Assembly (NCBI GenBank): GCA_018697195.1
Contig: JAGMWU010000035.1
Location: 1 to 64,000 of the forward strand
Source of the DNA: Certhia americana
Lineage: Eukaryota; Chordata; Aves; Passeriformes; Certhiidae
DNA: 64,000 bases
Direction: 5' to 3'
Shown here: positions 11,458-24,394 of the stretch, one piece after another
How positions within the stretch are numbered: position 1 is the first letter of the stretch
How the letters are laid out: each line of letters starts with the position of its first letter
The notes under the pieces: model-generated
Databases searched by the model: none
What the model was told of the DNA's origin: nothing
The model's input: the letters and a program-made list of their open reading frames with translations, nothing else
Program-made: the position numbers and the translations under genes

Positions 11458-14400
11458 CTATTGTTATAGTATCTGTTTCTTTGTTTAAAACTTATCATCT
11501 CAGTGGACCTGTATAAACTCTGTTCTTCACAAACTTCTAATTCCAATGCACTGAAGCAGACCTCAGGCAAGTCCTGCTCTCTGCTACTTTAGTTATCCAT
11601 TGCAGTACTTAGCAATAAACCTTGTTTTTACTCTGGGGAGCCAAATCCACTGCAACTCAGCAAAGGCAATTAAAAATGCAGGTTAGCAGGAGATTAATGT
11701 GCACAGTGATGAACAAAAATCTACGGGCCTGTTGCAAACATTGATTTCCTGCTTAGGAATTTTAAAAAATTATGAAATAGTTGTGAATGTTAGGTGTAAA
11801 TCTTGCATTGATTTTGATATGGAATACCTACAGAAGAGGGATAGATGGATAATAGGTGTGTGCTGAACACATTAAAAGAGGTCAGCAGAATAACTTTGAT
11901 TTGGCTTGAGAAGCTGGGGTCAAACCAGTGACCTGCCTGAGGACAGGAATAGTGGATCACCTTCATGTGATGCCTGACACTGAGGGTGGTGATGTTTAGC
12001 TGGAAGTTTGTGATACTACAGAAACAAAAATCTGCTGTTGTCCTCTGTAAGAGTCTCCTTTAAATTATGCAGGGCCTAATTCAAGGCCTTAGAGATTTAT
12101 TAAGGACTTGAATGGGGATCAAATGTGGCCTACTATCAACAGAAGATGGTGACCAGAAACTTCTTGGGCAAGTTCCAGAAAATGGGTCACAAACTTGACA
12201 ACTTACTGGTTGTTCAGTGAGTCATCTCTGGACATCTTCTCTGTTGGATTTATTTCCTTCTTCCTGATTCACTTACACTGAACTCTTAACACTGAAGCAC
12301 CACTTAAAAGTGAATATTCCCTAAGTTCTGGTTAATGCCCAGGATGTGTGAGATGGGGACACAGAAGGCAGGAGAGAAGTTGTCCTGCTAGAAGCAATGT
12401 AGCCACAAAACCCTATTCTAAGCACTGCAAAAGCTTTTCAGCTGGATTGTCCTGCACTCTGTGTGTATAGACAGGCTGTCACAACCATGACAGTGCTGTG
12501 CAGACAGAATGTCTTTGTTTTCGCAGACTGTTCAGTGCTGAATTGGCTGGTGTGGTGAAGGAGGAGGTGCCAGTGGATCACAGGGGCTTGTAAATCAAGT
12601 TGTAAAACCAACAGCTTCCTAATTCAGAGGGTGGCTGCCCAGCAATTTAGAGATAAATGCAAAACTCTCCACCCCATCTTTTTTTATTTCTTTGTGGATA
12701 TGGAGGGGCAATTGAAAGGCAGTGAAATTAAAGAAAGATATGAATTTAAGAGCAGAGTGTCTGAGATGATACAGTATTGGGAAATTTCTGTGTGCTGAGT
12801 ACTTCGGTGTGGTAAAACAAGCCCTTTAAATGCTTCTTGGAAGATAGCTCCAGTCCTAGGTGCCTACAGGACTGACCCAGGAAAACAAAGCCCAGGTGAG
12901 TGCTGAGTAATTGCCCAGGAATGCAGAGAGGAATCAGGTAAACAACGGGCTGTGTCTCTGTCCAGAGGCTGTGAAGTGACACCAAGGAAGTGAATGTCAG
13001 GGAAGCTTTCTTCCTACCTTGGGAATGTGTGTTGTGCTTAATCACACAGCAGAACTTGCTTCTTGATGGGAAGTGCCTGGCAAGAACAAGTTCCATCTTC
13101 AAAGTAGAGTCCAGACCTCCTGGTGATTGTTTTGCTCCAGAAAAAGAAGAGCATCTTGAAAGTCTTCTCTGAAACTTGATGGCACTCTTGGCAGTGACCA
13201 TTTCTACCTTTACAAAATTTCCTCTTGGGTAGTTGTAAATATCTTTAATATCTTTCCCCACGGGGTCCTAATAACCATTTCTAAAGTCTTCTGGTCTTGT
13301 TTTCACCTACTAACTCAGATGATTTCTAAGGTTTTCTTAGAAATCAGTTAGTGTGGACCACTAACAACTCAGATCAGGTATCTGCACTACATAGAAGAAA
13401 ATTACTAGCCCTTGAAGAAAAGCAGTCACAGAGTAAACCTCCAAATATAGATAGCTGCAATCCCAATCCAGGAAATGTGTGTTTGGATAAATCCCAAAGC
13501 TTGAGCTTTTCAAATGTATATAAGTTTTAGGAAGGATTGACTTACTCCATTAAAATTATGTGAGCTTGTTATCAGGCCAAGAATCACCTAAAAAACCCAA
13601 CGAGAGAAGCAAAACCAGATAAACTACAACCTGCATCTTTCTTTAAGTGCTTTCTCCCATGCAATTCAAATGTTTGGTCCTAACACTGAATGCCATTACT
13701 TGGTACAAAAAGACTTGTTACATGTGTCAATTACTAGTTTTTTAAACTGATGTAGTGGAAGGAAAGGCTGGTCTTATCCTCTGCAGTCTCAGTGAGAATC
13801 ATGCTTTCAGAAAAACTGTGAAGCATGGCAATGCTTTCAAGCTTTAAGGATTTCTTTAGAGGAGGAGTAGGTAAAAACACAGTGATATATAAACAGGTAG
13901 TACTCCATCTATATCTGGAAAGATAAGTAAGATCTGAGACACATATAACAAGGCATTTCATTTTTTCCTACTTGACTCCAGCAGCCCCAGCATTTCTTAC
14001 TTGTAAGGATCTATTCTTACTCAGGTGCTAAGGGTATCTGTAGCAGCCACAATAACATAAATTGTTACCAGTGAGGCAGTTCCTCTGAATACTGATACCA
14101 AGAAAGAAGCCCTCACAGCCTGTAATGCACCTTGGGGAGTCATTTTTGGTAGCAAGGGTCTTACCATGGGCTCTGTGCACTCCCTCCAAGGCTTCAATCA
14201 GAGCTTACACCCCTGTTCTTGGTGTGTTCTGTTGGTCCTTTAGATCAGTGCTGTGTAAATACAGAATACTGAGGTTATCTGGAGCTACTGCAGTCTATAA
14301 ATATTCAAGTGTCTGCTGCCAGTTTTGTGGATGTAGGACTCACATTCCACTAATGGAAGTTATAAATTCAATCACAAATGAGGAGGACTTTCGAGAGACA

Positions 14401-17400
14401 CTTCAATGCACTGAAGTATTAGGTATCTAACAAGCAAAAATTCCTAGTAAGAAGGAAGATGACTGTGGCTTTTCAGTTAAACTTCATAGCTAGTTCTACA
14501 AATATTCTTTCTCTGCACCAGAATCTCAGTTAACTCGTAGAGTACTCAAAAAAGAAAAAAAAAATTCCCTTCTATGCGTTTTGTGAAATGTGATTACTTA
14601 GTTCTACCACCATGTAGGTGCCACTGTGTATTCAGAGAAAGGGGTGCTGCTTGTGTGGTTCCTTCAATCTCTCTGGAAAGCCAGGCAGATGTCCTCTGTG
14701 TCCTTCTACATGGAAAAGAAAAACGGGGTTGCGCCTCGTGTAAGAGAGTTTGCCATGTAAGGACCGATCCATGCCTTAGCATTCTCTACTGAGAAATCCA
14801 ATACCTTTTCAATATCTCTTGCCCAATTTTTAATTGTGTGGCCACTTTATTCTTAACAGTATCACGTCTCCTTGTGCCTTCCAGGGATTAGGAGAGATGA
14901 GATCCAGCCATATTCCTGCCTTATCACCTGTGCCAAGAGGTTTTCAGCATCAGAGCAAATGCTTTTAGTCTGGGTACCAGTATCAATGAAGGATAACAAC
15001 GATTTCCAGACTGTGTAGCTTCCTGAGGCAACAACACAGGTTCCATTTAGCCCAGCACAGCTCACATGCCAGTAGAATTCAGAGCTAGTTAATTACAAAT
15101 TTATTGAAGGTTTATATGAGTCTGATAAAGCTTACATCTAATCTGGACTTGGTGGGTGCTGATCACAGACACTTCACAATTGCCATGCTGGCATAGGAGT
15201 TTAGGAAGCACTTTGCTGTTCAGAAATAATTCCAGTATATCCTGAGCAACATTAGGGATCTGCTGGGCAGCCAGAGAAGGATTACTGTTTTTACATGTTG
15301 GAGATTCCCTAGTTTAATCTGTTGGTATTTTTAAATGGGGGACAGGAACTGGGAAAATTCTGTTTTTCTAATGCATGTAATCCCTTTGTTATTAAAAAAG
15401 TGAACAATAGTGTCTGATGATCCTTAAATCCATGAAGTGTTTCACTCACAGGACATGTATCAGAGTGCAGTGGGAAACAATCATCACATTTATCAAATTC
15501 ACTGGAAATCACCAAGTGCCTGTTAGCTTTTGTCATTCAAAAAGCATGCCACATAGCAAAATTCCAGGTTTCCACTATCTGTGGAAAGTCAAGTCATGAG
15601 TTAAGTTTGGAAGTATTAGAGCCAACACTCCAAGTGAGCTTTTTTAGTGATCACCTCTTTTTATCTCCCTGTTACCTTTGTATCTTCCCCTATTGTTGTT
15701 CAATGCTTGGCAATCTGATGCGCTTTTCCTATACAAAAATTTACTGTATTGGCCCAATATTACTGTCAGAAATCCCTCTTTGCAAGTTCTTCTAGTTCAT
15801 TTTGCAGGAAGGTTTCCATTCAGTCATGATACAGCGCCTATCATCAAAACCATGTTGAGAGGTCTGTACTGGTGCCAACAGTTTCATAAGGTGTTAATAC
15901 CAGAAAGAAGAGTCCAGTACAAAATGCCATGCAGAACACTTTCCCTGAGCTGCTGAAAAAGCCTTTCTAGGGAAGGTGTTTAATGCTCAGCTCAGAGATT
16001 CACCCACTGCACTATGAGGAGGAAATAACTGCTTTTTATTTGCTTGTTTATTCAGAAGAAAGGAAATTGTGTTTGCTGTTACAGCATCTAGCAATGGCTG
16101 CTATGTGAACTAAAAATTGAAGCTTCTCAAATGGAAATGAGAACTGCAATCCCAAACTGAGCCCCCACGGCCAAATCTTTTGGATGTGTTCATTAATGAA
16201 TTCCCCATAGCTGAAGGAGATTAGAGCAGAGTTCAAAGCTGAGAAATATGCAAAGGAAAATACTGTATTAGACAAGAAAATTAACTGTAAAAAGTCTAGT
16301 GGAGTTTATTAAGGGCTTGCTCTTAGGGAAGTTTCACCAGCCATTCCAGTGAAGATTTAGTTTCACTAGATATCCAGCTCTAAGAAGTGTCAGGGTCTCA
16401 GGTGTTTGTGTACTGTGCCTTTCAAAGTATGTACTGCCACAGCTGATTTAGTACAGCCTTCTGGAATTTATTTATAGCCAGTCATACTTTTGCAGGATTG
16501 GGGTGGACTGAAGCTTTAGGGGGCTGGAGTTTGTCATTCCTTCAGGAGTTTCTGGATGTGTAAAACTGTTGTGGTGCATCTAACCTAAGTCTGAAGATAA
16601 TAACAAAATATTACTTAATTTTAATTTTCTTTGTAACCCATAAAACCAGGCACAGACCCCAAGCTTCTAAGATCAATTTACAGATTAAGATATTAGTCTT
16701 TTTATCTGTAACTTCTGGTAATCACAGGTGAAGCAGAACTGTACAAAGGAAAGATGGATTACAGTAAAAACCCCACAACTCAGCCTTTTCTTAAACAAAA
16801 GAGAACTAGGCAAGAAAAACTAGCAATAAAGCTGCAGACAATGAAATGGTTTGCAAAGATATGTAAATGGTTTTACTGAATAATCACATTGGGCTGAAAC
16901 CAGACAGCCAAACTGAAAACTTAAATTCAGATTTTTTTCACTGTGGGATGGGCAGTGAATTCATTAAGCTATATGATTAATTAAAGATAGTTTAACAATG
17001 CAAAGGATACAAATCCCACGTACTCTAGCCTCTCTTCTAAATTAAGGGTACTGACCTATGCAGTTATTGGATTCACTTGAAATACTTTAACTTCAGCTGT
17101 GGAATTTCCCAGTCTCCTCTTCCCCAAGTCACAAAGGGGTTGGAGAAGTAGTACAACAGGTGAGTGTAATTTCTCTGATACAGATTTTTCTCCCTTCATT
17201 GTCTCCTGTAACACTGTTTCCTTAAGTTCTATAATTAATTCAGTGTGTTGGCTTGAAATGCAGTGCAAAAGACTATCTTAATTCCTCATGAGTTTGTTTC
17301 CTGCAAGATTAAAAATGCTGTGACTTATGAAGCTTCCAGAGAGGAATCCCATAAGGTAGGATTAAACAAAAAGATGTTCGAGGGTGTTCCTTGATATGAT

Positions 17401-18010
17401 GAAAAACTGTAGTAAATACTTGACTAGAATTCTGAGACCACAGGAGTTAGAATTTAGGGTGTTAGAGTTTCTTTAAGGGAGAGTTAATTTCTCACTTAGT
17501 GAAGGTCTCATCAGCTAGAAAAGACTAATGGTACAGTTTCTCAAAACTAAATGGTTTGAGACTACTTGTGAAAGAGGATTGTGTCAGCCAGGGTTGAGAA
17601 GAGGAAATCCTGTTGTCTGAGCAGAAATTCCTTCCTCCTGCTTGTGGAAAGGTAAATGTAGACTGGAGGCAGGTGTGGAATGGAGTATGTCCCTGGGTCT
17701 TGGTGGGGAAGAGCAGATTAATGTTCCAATAGCACCACAGACAAGGCAGGTACAGGTTGGTGCTGCAGCACTGCTCCTGCTCTGTGCAATTTTAAAGGTG
17801 GTTGGTGCTTCAAGGGACACTGGAGGTGAGAATTATGGTTAGTCCTTAAAAACTTTGACAGTGCAGTTTGAAAAATAGCCTGGGAGTGAGGCAGGCTATT
17901 TTAGAACTGAGGACCAGATCTCTAGTGAGGTAGTACTACCTGCCACCAGAGAGTAGATTGAAAAGCCAGCTCAGGTAGAAGAAATCTAGGCCAGGGACAC
18001 AGGTGAGCTG

Positions 18011-18041
18011 CTTTATCCTTGCAGATAAAGCAAGGATAAAG
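18011..18041. repeat. Perfect inverted repeat (12-bp stem, 7-nt loop)
   Basis: CTTTATCCTTGC at 18011-18022 is exactly complementary to GCAAGGATAAAG at 18030-18041, with loop AGATAAA between. The stem contains GATAA-type motifs in both orientations. No gene is nearby and the function is unknown. Confidence 0.85.
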
Positions 18042-19742
18042 ACACTTGCAGAGTGTGGATGTCCAAAAGCTGAACCAACTGCCTGGGATCTGAATCAAGT
18101 TTAAAAGCATATTTTTCACATACATATTCACACATATATACACTTGGCTTATATAGCTTCTTCAGACACAAGTCTTGCTTGAGTAATGGAGACAAGGAAG
18201 TGAGATTTAAACTTTGCATGTATGTCAAAGAGCTGTGTGTTACTTCTTTATCACTTCTATACTAACAGAGGAAAGATTTCTCAGTTACCTGCTTTTTCCT
18301 AGCCTTTTTAAGAAAGGCTCTCTGAAGAGTGAAAGTGTAGCTTTTTTTACCTTTGATTATTTGCTACGCAGTTCTATTTTGCAGTAGTTGCAAGCTCAAT
18401 TCAGGATTTGTAGGGGAAAAAAATAGAAAGGACTAGTTTTTAACTCATAATGTACTGCTTATTGACAACATGCTAATGATTCTGCAAGCAAATTAATTTT
18501 CCCTACCTGTTCTGTTCTGGAGAGTGTGTGTGTTCAGCAGCTGGAATTTATGGCTGAATATGGCAGCAGTGCCATAGAATATTTTCAGGTCAAGTAAGTT
18601 CACATTTATTGGCTCTTTTGATGGAAATAAAATAATAAACTTTGACAAAGTCCCATCTTATAAGCTGTGCTGTGATACAGCTATCTCATAAGAGGTCAGA
18701 GCTTTCTCTTGAAACTACCTAAATAGGAAAAAGAAAAAAAAAATAAAACAAAAGCGTTTAGTTTATCTGGAGCATGTTTTCCAGTCCAGATTGAAGAAAC
18801 CATGAACTCAGGGCTACTACAGCATCCCTGAAGTGCCACAGGATGGCAGCCTTTCAGAGTAGTACATTTTTGTCCTGTGGAAAATCCTCTAATTCATTTT
18901 CTGCCTGAAAATTGACGAGCGCTCTGGTATACTTCTTTGTTACAGAAACCACTGTCCAGCTATATCGTATTGTGTTTTGTCTGGATGGTCACAGAGCTTA
19001 AAAGGTTGTTCTCTGTGATGCAATCTGCATTTTAGGCCTGAAGCTGAGATTAAAAAACAAGGGCAATCAAATATGGGTGTGGAATTCTAGTTCTGGGTTT
19101 TCTTTGTTAACCTACACTGTGCTTAACAGCATCTGAAGGGTTAATCTCTTTTTCCTCTTGCATGTGATGCATTGCTTCCTTCAATTACTTCCAATGACAT
19201 TTTGTTTAAGGAGAGATTGCAACCTTAAAAAGTACTTTGAATAAGGACAGCCATTATTGTGGATGATATACAGAAGCAATTATTACTGTTATTCGTTGCA
19301 AAAGAGATTCCTGCACATGTGCATGTCTCCAAGATTACCACAGACAGTGAAGGAATTGTGTTCAGATGGAGCTGACTGTCTCCATAAACTCTGCAGGACT
19401 GTGTGACCTCAAAATTTATACAACTTTAATATCCATATAAAGAATTAATCTGTTCCACATGAGTTTGCAACTGTGTTCACATGACAAAAATTGCAAATGT
19501 TTTTTTAAATCTTGATATAAGATTCCATGGTACATGATTATGATGTCAGACAACGGCTTTGAGGTTGCATTGGAGCTGATGATTGCATCAGTCCTTATGA
19601 AATGAAAATAATACATACTTCCACATAAATCAACAGAAGTACCAGGAATTGAATTCTCTTCTGAAGAAGTTGCCTGGGTCACATCAAAAAATGCATGACC
19701 AGCAGATTGATTAATGCATTTAATGAATGCATTACCAGCAGA

Positions 19743-20008
19743 GGTAATTCTGCCCCACTCTTGTGTGACCCCACCTGGAGCGCTGCCTTCAGCAGGTCTA
19801 GATTAAATATTAGGAATAAATATCTTAGGAGGGTGGTGAGGAACTGGCACAGGTTGCCCAGCGAAGATGTGGATTCCCCATCCTTGGAAATGTTCAAGAA
19901 CAGGTTCAATGGGGTTCTGAGCAACCTGGTCTAGAGGTACCAGTCCCTACCTCCGGAACTGGATCGTCTTTAAGGTCCCTTCCAACCCAAACTATTTTGT
20001 GATTTTGT
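19743..20008 (+). mobile_element. CR1 LINE fragment with internal deletion
   Basis: This is a plus-strand CR1 tail. The translated end reads RVVRNWHRLPSEDVDSPSLE, the usual C-terminus of CR1 reverse transcriptase. It then ends in the canonical GGTCCCTTCCAACCCAAA-type tail with a degenerate ATTCT(GTG)ATT repeat at the 3' end. The sequence jumps from the region that begins ACCCCACCTGGAG straight to the TTAAATATTAGGAA region, so a few hundred bases of the normal element are missing between roughly 19795 and 19800. Confidence 0.93.
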
Positions 20009-23000
20009 ATTGGACCCAAGTCTCATTTCAGGACATCAAGGCACATTGATCTTGTCACTCCCAAAGTCATCCTATACATAGCAGTCTTAAAAACAAACCT
20101 AGAATATTTTTTCCCTGTTACAGAGTGTGACAGGATATTGCCATCTGCTTACATTTGTTCCAGCAGGGCAACATCCTGTTGAGTAAAGTTTCCTTCAGAG
20201 GCCCATCTTGAGCACCTTAACATGCTGGACAGTGTAATGAATCTGTGTGTATTCAGCAGGAACTTGTTGCCCACAGCCAACCACGCTGTGGTGGAACCTG
20301 CTTTCCATGGCCTCTAAAATAAGACAATTATTTATGTTAATGGGGATCAAAGGAGAAATGGGGCCAAATGAACAACTGTAATATATAAAGTTTTCTTGGG
20401 CTTTGTGGGATTATTTTGATTGAGCTACTCTAACCACAATTTATGAGCCAAAGTCTCAGTTTGCTTTGGTGCTCCAAATGGTGCAAATCATACTTATGCT
20501 TATAGCAAGCACACTCTGCAAGCAGAGACTTGCAGTCATAAAATCCGTGTCTAGGTTCACAGTAAACAACCAATGCTTTATTAAAATGAGAACATCAGAA
20601 TTTAAACCATCTCAGAATTTTTCCCATTATTAACATTTTCTGTGAAGAAACCCTCTCAAAAAGAGATGACTGCTTTTATTCTGTGCCAATTCAGTTATGC
20701 TAATTTTAGATGTAATTTCTTACTGTTACGACTGCTATCTGTGTTAGGATGTGTTTCTTTGTGTTCTTCCCTTTGGGATTTGTTTTCAGAGGTCTGCAGG
20801 TTGAAAAGAAAATGCAGTGAAACACTCATAGACTGCACTGGAAGTGGGGCAGCACACAATGCCATGCTCTACCAGCATTTGGGCTTTTGTTTTGTAGTTC
20901 TTGCTTCAGTTTTGAGGAGAGGTGGTAACCAAACCTGGGCAGATGGTGCTCCTAGACATAGAAAACTCTAAGAAATCTCAATGTTTAGTCCAAATTGGGT
21001 GAAGCTTGTGCTGCAGCACAGTTCTGTGACCCTACACCTTCTACCACACAGAAAAGCAAGACCTTTTAAAAGTGTGAGGCAGCTGTTCTGCCTTCTCCAT
21101 CCTGGTGGTATTCCAGATCCCCAGCTCATTTCCCACCCATGTGGGAAGGTGGTTCACAATTTATGTTGCACCTCAATTGCCAACAAACCACAAGCCTTTC
21201 TCAGTTTCCAAGGCTTTCTGAATGCACTCATGGGTCAGCTGAGAATAAGTGGATTTTCTACTTTTAACTTCTTGCCTTCCTAAGAAAATGGGGCTCTCTC
21301 AGACAAGGAATATTCTGAGGGATGGGCATTTCTAGCCCAAATTTTCCCCAGCTACTGCCTCATAAATCCAGGTGCTGCATCCCTAGAAGCACTGATTATA
21401 TGATAGGAGTAGGATCATTTTTAACATAACTGAATTGGTTCTTTCCAAGCAGACACATTTTGAATGACTAGTTCATCCCTTTGCTTACATGATCTAGGGA
21501 AGGGAAAAAATGAGTCATCTCGTTTTGAGAGCTTCTTCACAGAAGAAGATTCTGCTGTCCTAATGGTAGCATGCATATTATCATCCTCCATGGACAGGCA
21601 AAAAAAAAAGAGGAGTGATAGAAGGATTCAGTGGCTGGGCTTGTTTCATAATGTGAGGGAGCTTGAAGAGAGCATATGAGAAAAGCCAGAAAGGTCCTGT
21701 CAGAATAATTCTTTTCCTTTTCCTGTTTCTAAAGAATTTCATGTAATAATGGGTGACACAGTCTCTCCTATAAGGTAATAGTGTCTATCCTACAAGTTAA
21801 TGTCAAGTTGGTTTCCTTGCCCCCCACAGAAAGTGATTATATAATACCTTAGTACAGTGCTCCCTAGTCTCCTAAGAAATGCAAAGTAAGTGGATATATG
21901 ATAATTTTGAGGGATATGCTGGTATGTGTATTGTGAGAAACATAAAAAAATTAAGAGATTGAGTGCTCGAGATAAACAAGTATTCATATTCATCTAATTC
22001 AGGTTTAAATAAAAAGGTAAATACGTATTTCTCATTAAGAAAATAGTTTATAGAACTAAATTGATAAATAACTCTCTGTGTCTTTATTAGTGTAGTTTTT
22101 GCCTTTGTTTTTGGAGCATTCTCTTCAAATCTTAAACAAATTCCTCACAGGGCAATTGTTCCCTGTTTCCCTTTTGAGAGCTTGACATTGCAAGGAGATG
22201 CCACTACCTGATTTAGGATGGAGTTGTAGCTATTATCCTGCTGTAATTCTTAAGTAACCTATATATATGAGTGTTATCATACCTGTTAGGCAGAAACCGG
22301 AGAACCTAACTTAGTTCTTGCCATTGTGTGGAAGAAAAAAAAGAATCCCAAATGCAGCCTTTTAGTTCTGGAGATATTATCCACAGCATTATAAGTGTAC
22401 TGTGCCTGGAATATAATTAGCCTATTAAAATAATTTTGAAGGACAAATAGAGATCAGTGAATTTAAGTGAAGTTTAAATTAGTCTCTGCACAAGAGTATC
22501 ACCTTTAAAAACTCTTAGTAGTCATGCAGATATTTTGCTTTTTCTGAGTTGGGTTTTGTCATAAGTGTAAACAAATGTGTACCAGTTCTGTTCTTGTTTA
22601 TGTGGTTAATAGCTGCACTGCCATTCAGTTTCAAGCACTGGAACTAGCAGAGACTGTGTGAATTTTTTTTCCCTGTTCACATTAAGAGAAAAACTCCACC
22701 TTGCTTCCATTCACAGTGGAGAATTTGTCTTCATGTCACTGTCTACTAATATACTGCCAATTCTTTCTTAACTTTAGCTTCACTTGAGGCATTTCCAGTG
22801 TCAAATATACAACTGTAGACAATTCTAGAAAAGCAATTGGTATAACGATCATTCTCTCTGAGCTTAATTTGCACCTTAATTAACTGTGTGTCTGTCCATA
22901 GCTCAATGTAGTCCTGCTTTTTGACAGAGCATGAAGTGCCATGGCGTTAGAAATAAATAATGAGGTCTTCTGCAGGCTAATGCACAAAGCCAGCTAATGC

Positions 23001-23211
23001 TTATGAGATCCAAAAGTATTTTAAGATCACCAGTTGTATTGTGCACTGTGTTTTCTACAGCTTGAACAGCGTTATGATTTCTGCATCTCGAAGAAGGCAG
23101 AAAATCAAGGTACATTTTCAGTCCTTACTTTCTTCCCTGTCTCTGTTCTTGTAGGTGTTTTTTTCTAGTGGCTCGCTGTAGCAGGAAAGAGCTTCTGTGT
23201 ACACCCTGTAC
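20009..23211. other. Intergenic, nothing recognised
   Basis: This is AT-rich sequence between a CR1 fragment and a solo LTR. No gene, RNA gene or classified repeat was recognised. Open frames reach about 100 codons but resemble nothing known. Confidence 0.6.
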
Positions 23212-23652
23212 TGATGCCTTAGGTTTTAGCTATTATATTTTTTAGTCTCTGTGCTGTTTTGGTGTGTAGTTTTAGATTTCATATTCAGTGCTACTAAGCT
23301 CTCTTTGTGGTGTAGATAGACAAAACAATTCCTTCTCTAGTTTGTTACCAAGGACAACTTTCAGGCCCAAGAACAAAAACAGTGAAGTGAGAAGGAAAAA
23401 CAAGAAGGATGGAGCTTCATAACCTTAAGCTACAGTTGGACAACTGACTCTAATATGCTAATGGACCAGAACTTATAAAAATGTGAGACCTCATGACCCA
23501 GGTGTCCATTTTGTGACCACTTTGGGTACATCTTGGATACCAGCTGGACTCTTGCATGGCCCAAGAGTACCCATTGAGGCTTTTTAATAATTACCTATTT
23601 TATCCTTTGCCCTGTCTAGTCTCTGTTCCAGGTCAGCCTCCAGAAGGCATCA
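23212..23652 (+). mobile_element. Solo endogenous-retrovirus LTR, plus strand
   Basis: This is a 441-bp solitary LTR. Its ends form a perfect 9-bp inverted repeat, TGATGCCTT at the left and AAGGCATCA at the right, giving TG...CA. The flanks are GTAC on the left and GTAT on the right, a 4-bp target-site duplication with one change. A TATA-like TTATAAAA lies at 23473-23480. About 105 bp downstream of it is TTAATAATTACC (from 23582), probably a decayed AATAAA. No internal retroviral genes adjoin it, so it is a recombination-derived solo LTR. The 4-bp duplication fits gamma-type (ERV1) integration, but the family is inferred. Confidence 0.85.
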
Positions 23653-24351
23653 GTATGGTCATGTATTGCCTGGTTATGTTGATTTTTGAGTCCAAAAATG
23701 CCTTACTGGCTTCATGCTCCATGAGTAGAAAGCAGAATTTTTAAGGTTACTTGATTAGATTGGTTGTTTTTTAAATTTCAATTCCACATGAAAGCCAAAG
23801 CAGGCTGAAAAGTGCCACCTCGAGTGTTTCTGTGCAGGCACAGCATGGTGAAGCATAGACAACACACCTAGTTTAGAATCATAAATTACCAATGGTACTG
23901 GAGTTGTCACAGCTGCACTGCCTGGAGGAGAAGATATTTCCCTATGTTACTCCCTACTGTGAGCCAACTTTGTGATCTTCCCAGGTGTCTTGTCCTTGGA
24001 TGTGCACTACCTATTTTATTATTTGTAGGCTGAGTTCCTGTGGGAGTGCAGGGTGCACAAGCACAGCACTTTCCCAGTTTTCCCCCAAGGGAGGGATGTG
24101 GCCCCGCGGGGAGCTCCGGCTTTGACCCTCCCCTCACGCCACTGCTGCCAGACTCACCCCCAGCCATTCCTGTTTTAGGATGAAAAAAGGGCTGAGAAGG
24201 GCTTCATTCCCAACGTCTCTGCCAGGAGAGCAAGTCCTGGACATAGAAGAGATTTACATTACTTTTTTGCTATGACTTTGAGGGAAAAACCCTCAAAAAA
24301 CCAAAACTCTGACTTTCTGCAGGTGCTGAATGCATGGTGAATAATGACTGT

Positions 24352-24394
24352 GATTTTACTGAGTGTTAGAATTTTACTGATTTTACTGAGTGTT
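24352..24394. repeat. Short direct repeat, 16 bp, period 27
   Basis: GATTTTACTGAGTGTT occurs at 24352-24367 and again, identical, at 24379-24394. A partial ATTTTACTGA lies between them. This looks like recent slippage or local duplication. Confidence 0.85.

Larger units (their letters stand above)
10000..19742. other. Intergenic, no gene recognised
   Basis: This long AT-rich stretch has no gene I can support. Its features are a CCA/C-rich microsatellite-like tract at 11430-11457, an A-rich tract near 18727-18752 and a perfect hairpin at 18011-18041. The longest open frame (minus strand, 12746-13261, 171 codons) matches nothing I recognise and has no splice or family support. I found no CR1 or LTR here. 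Confidence 0.55.

Noticed and set aside
12746..13261. Minus-strand open frame of 171 codons
   Set aside because: No recognisable domain, no splice or promoter context and composition like the surroundings; probably chance.
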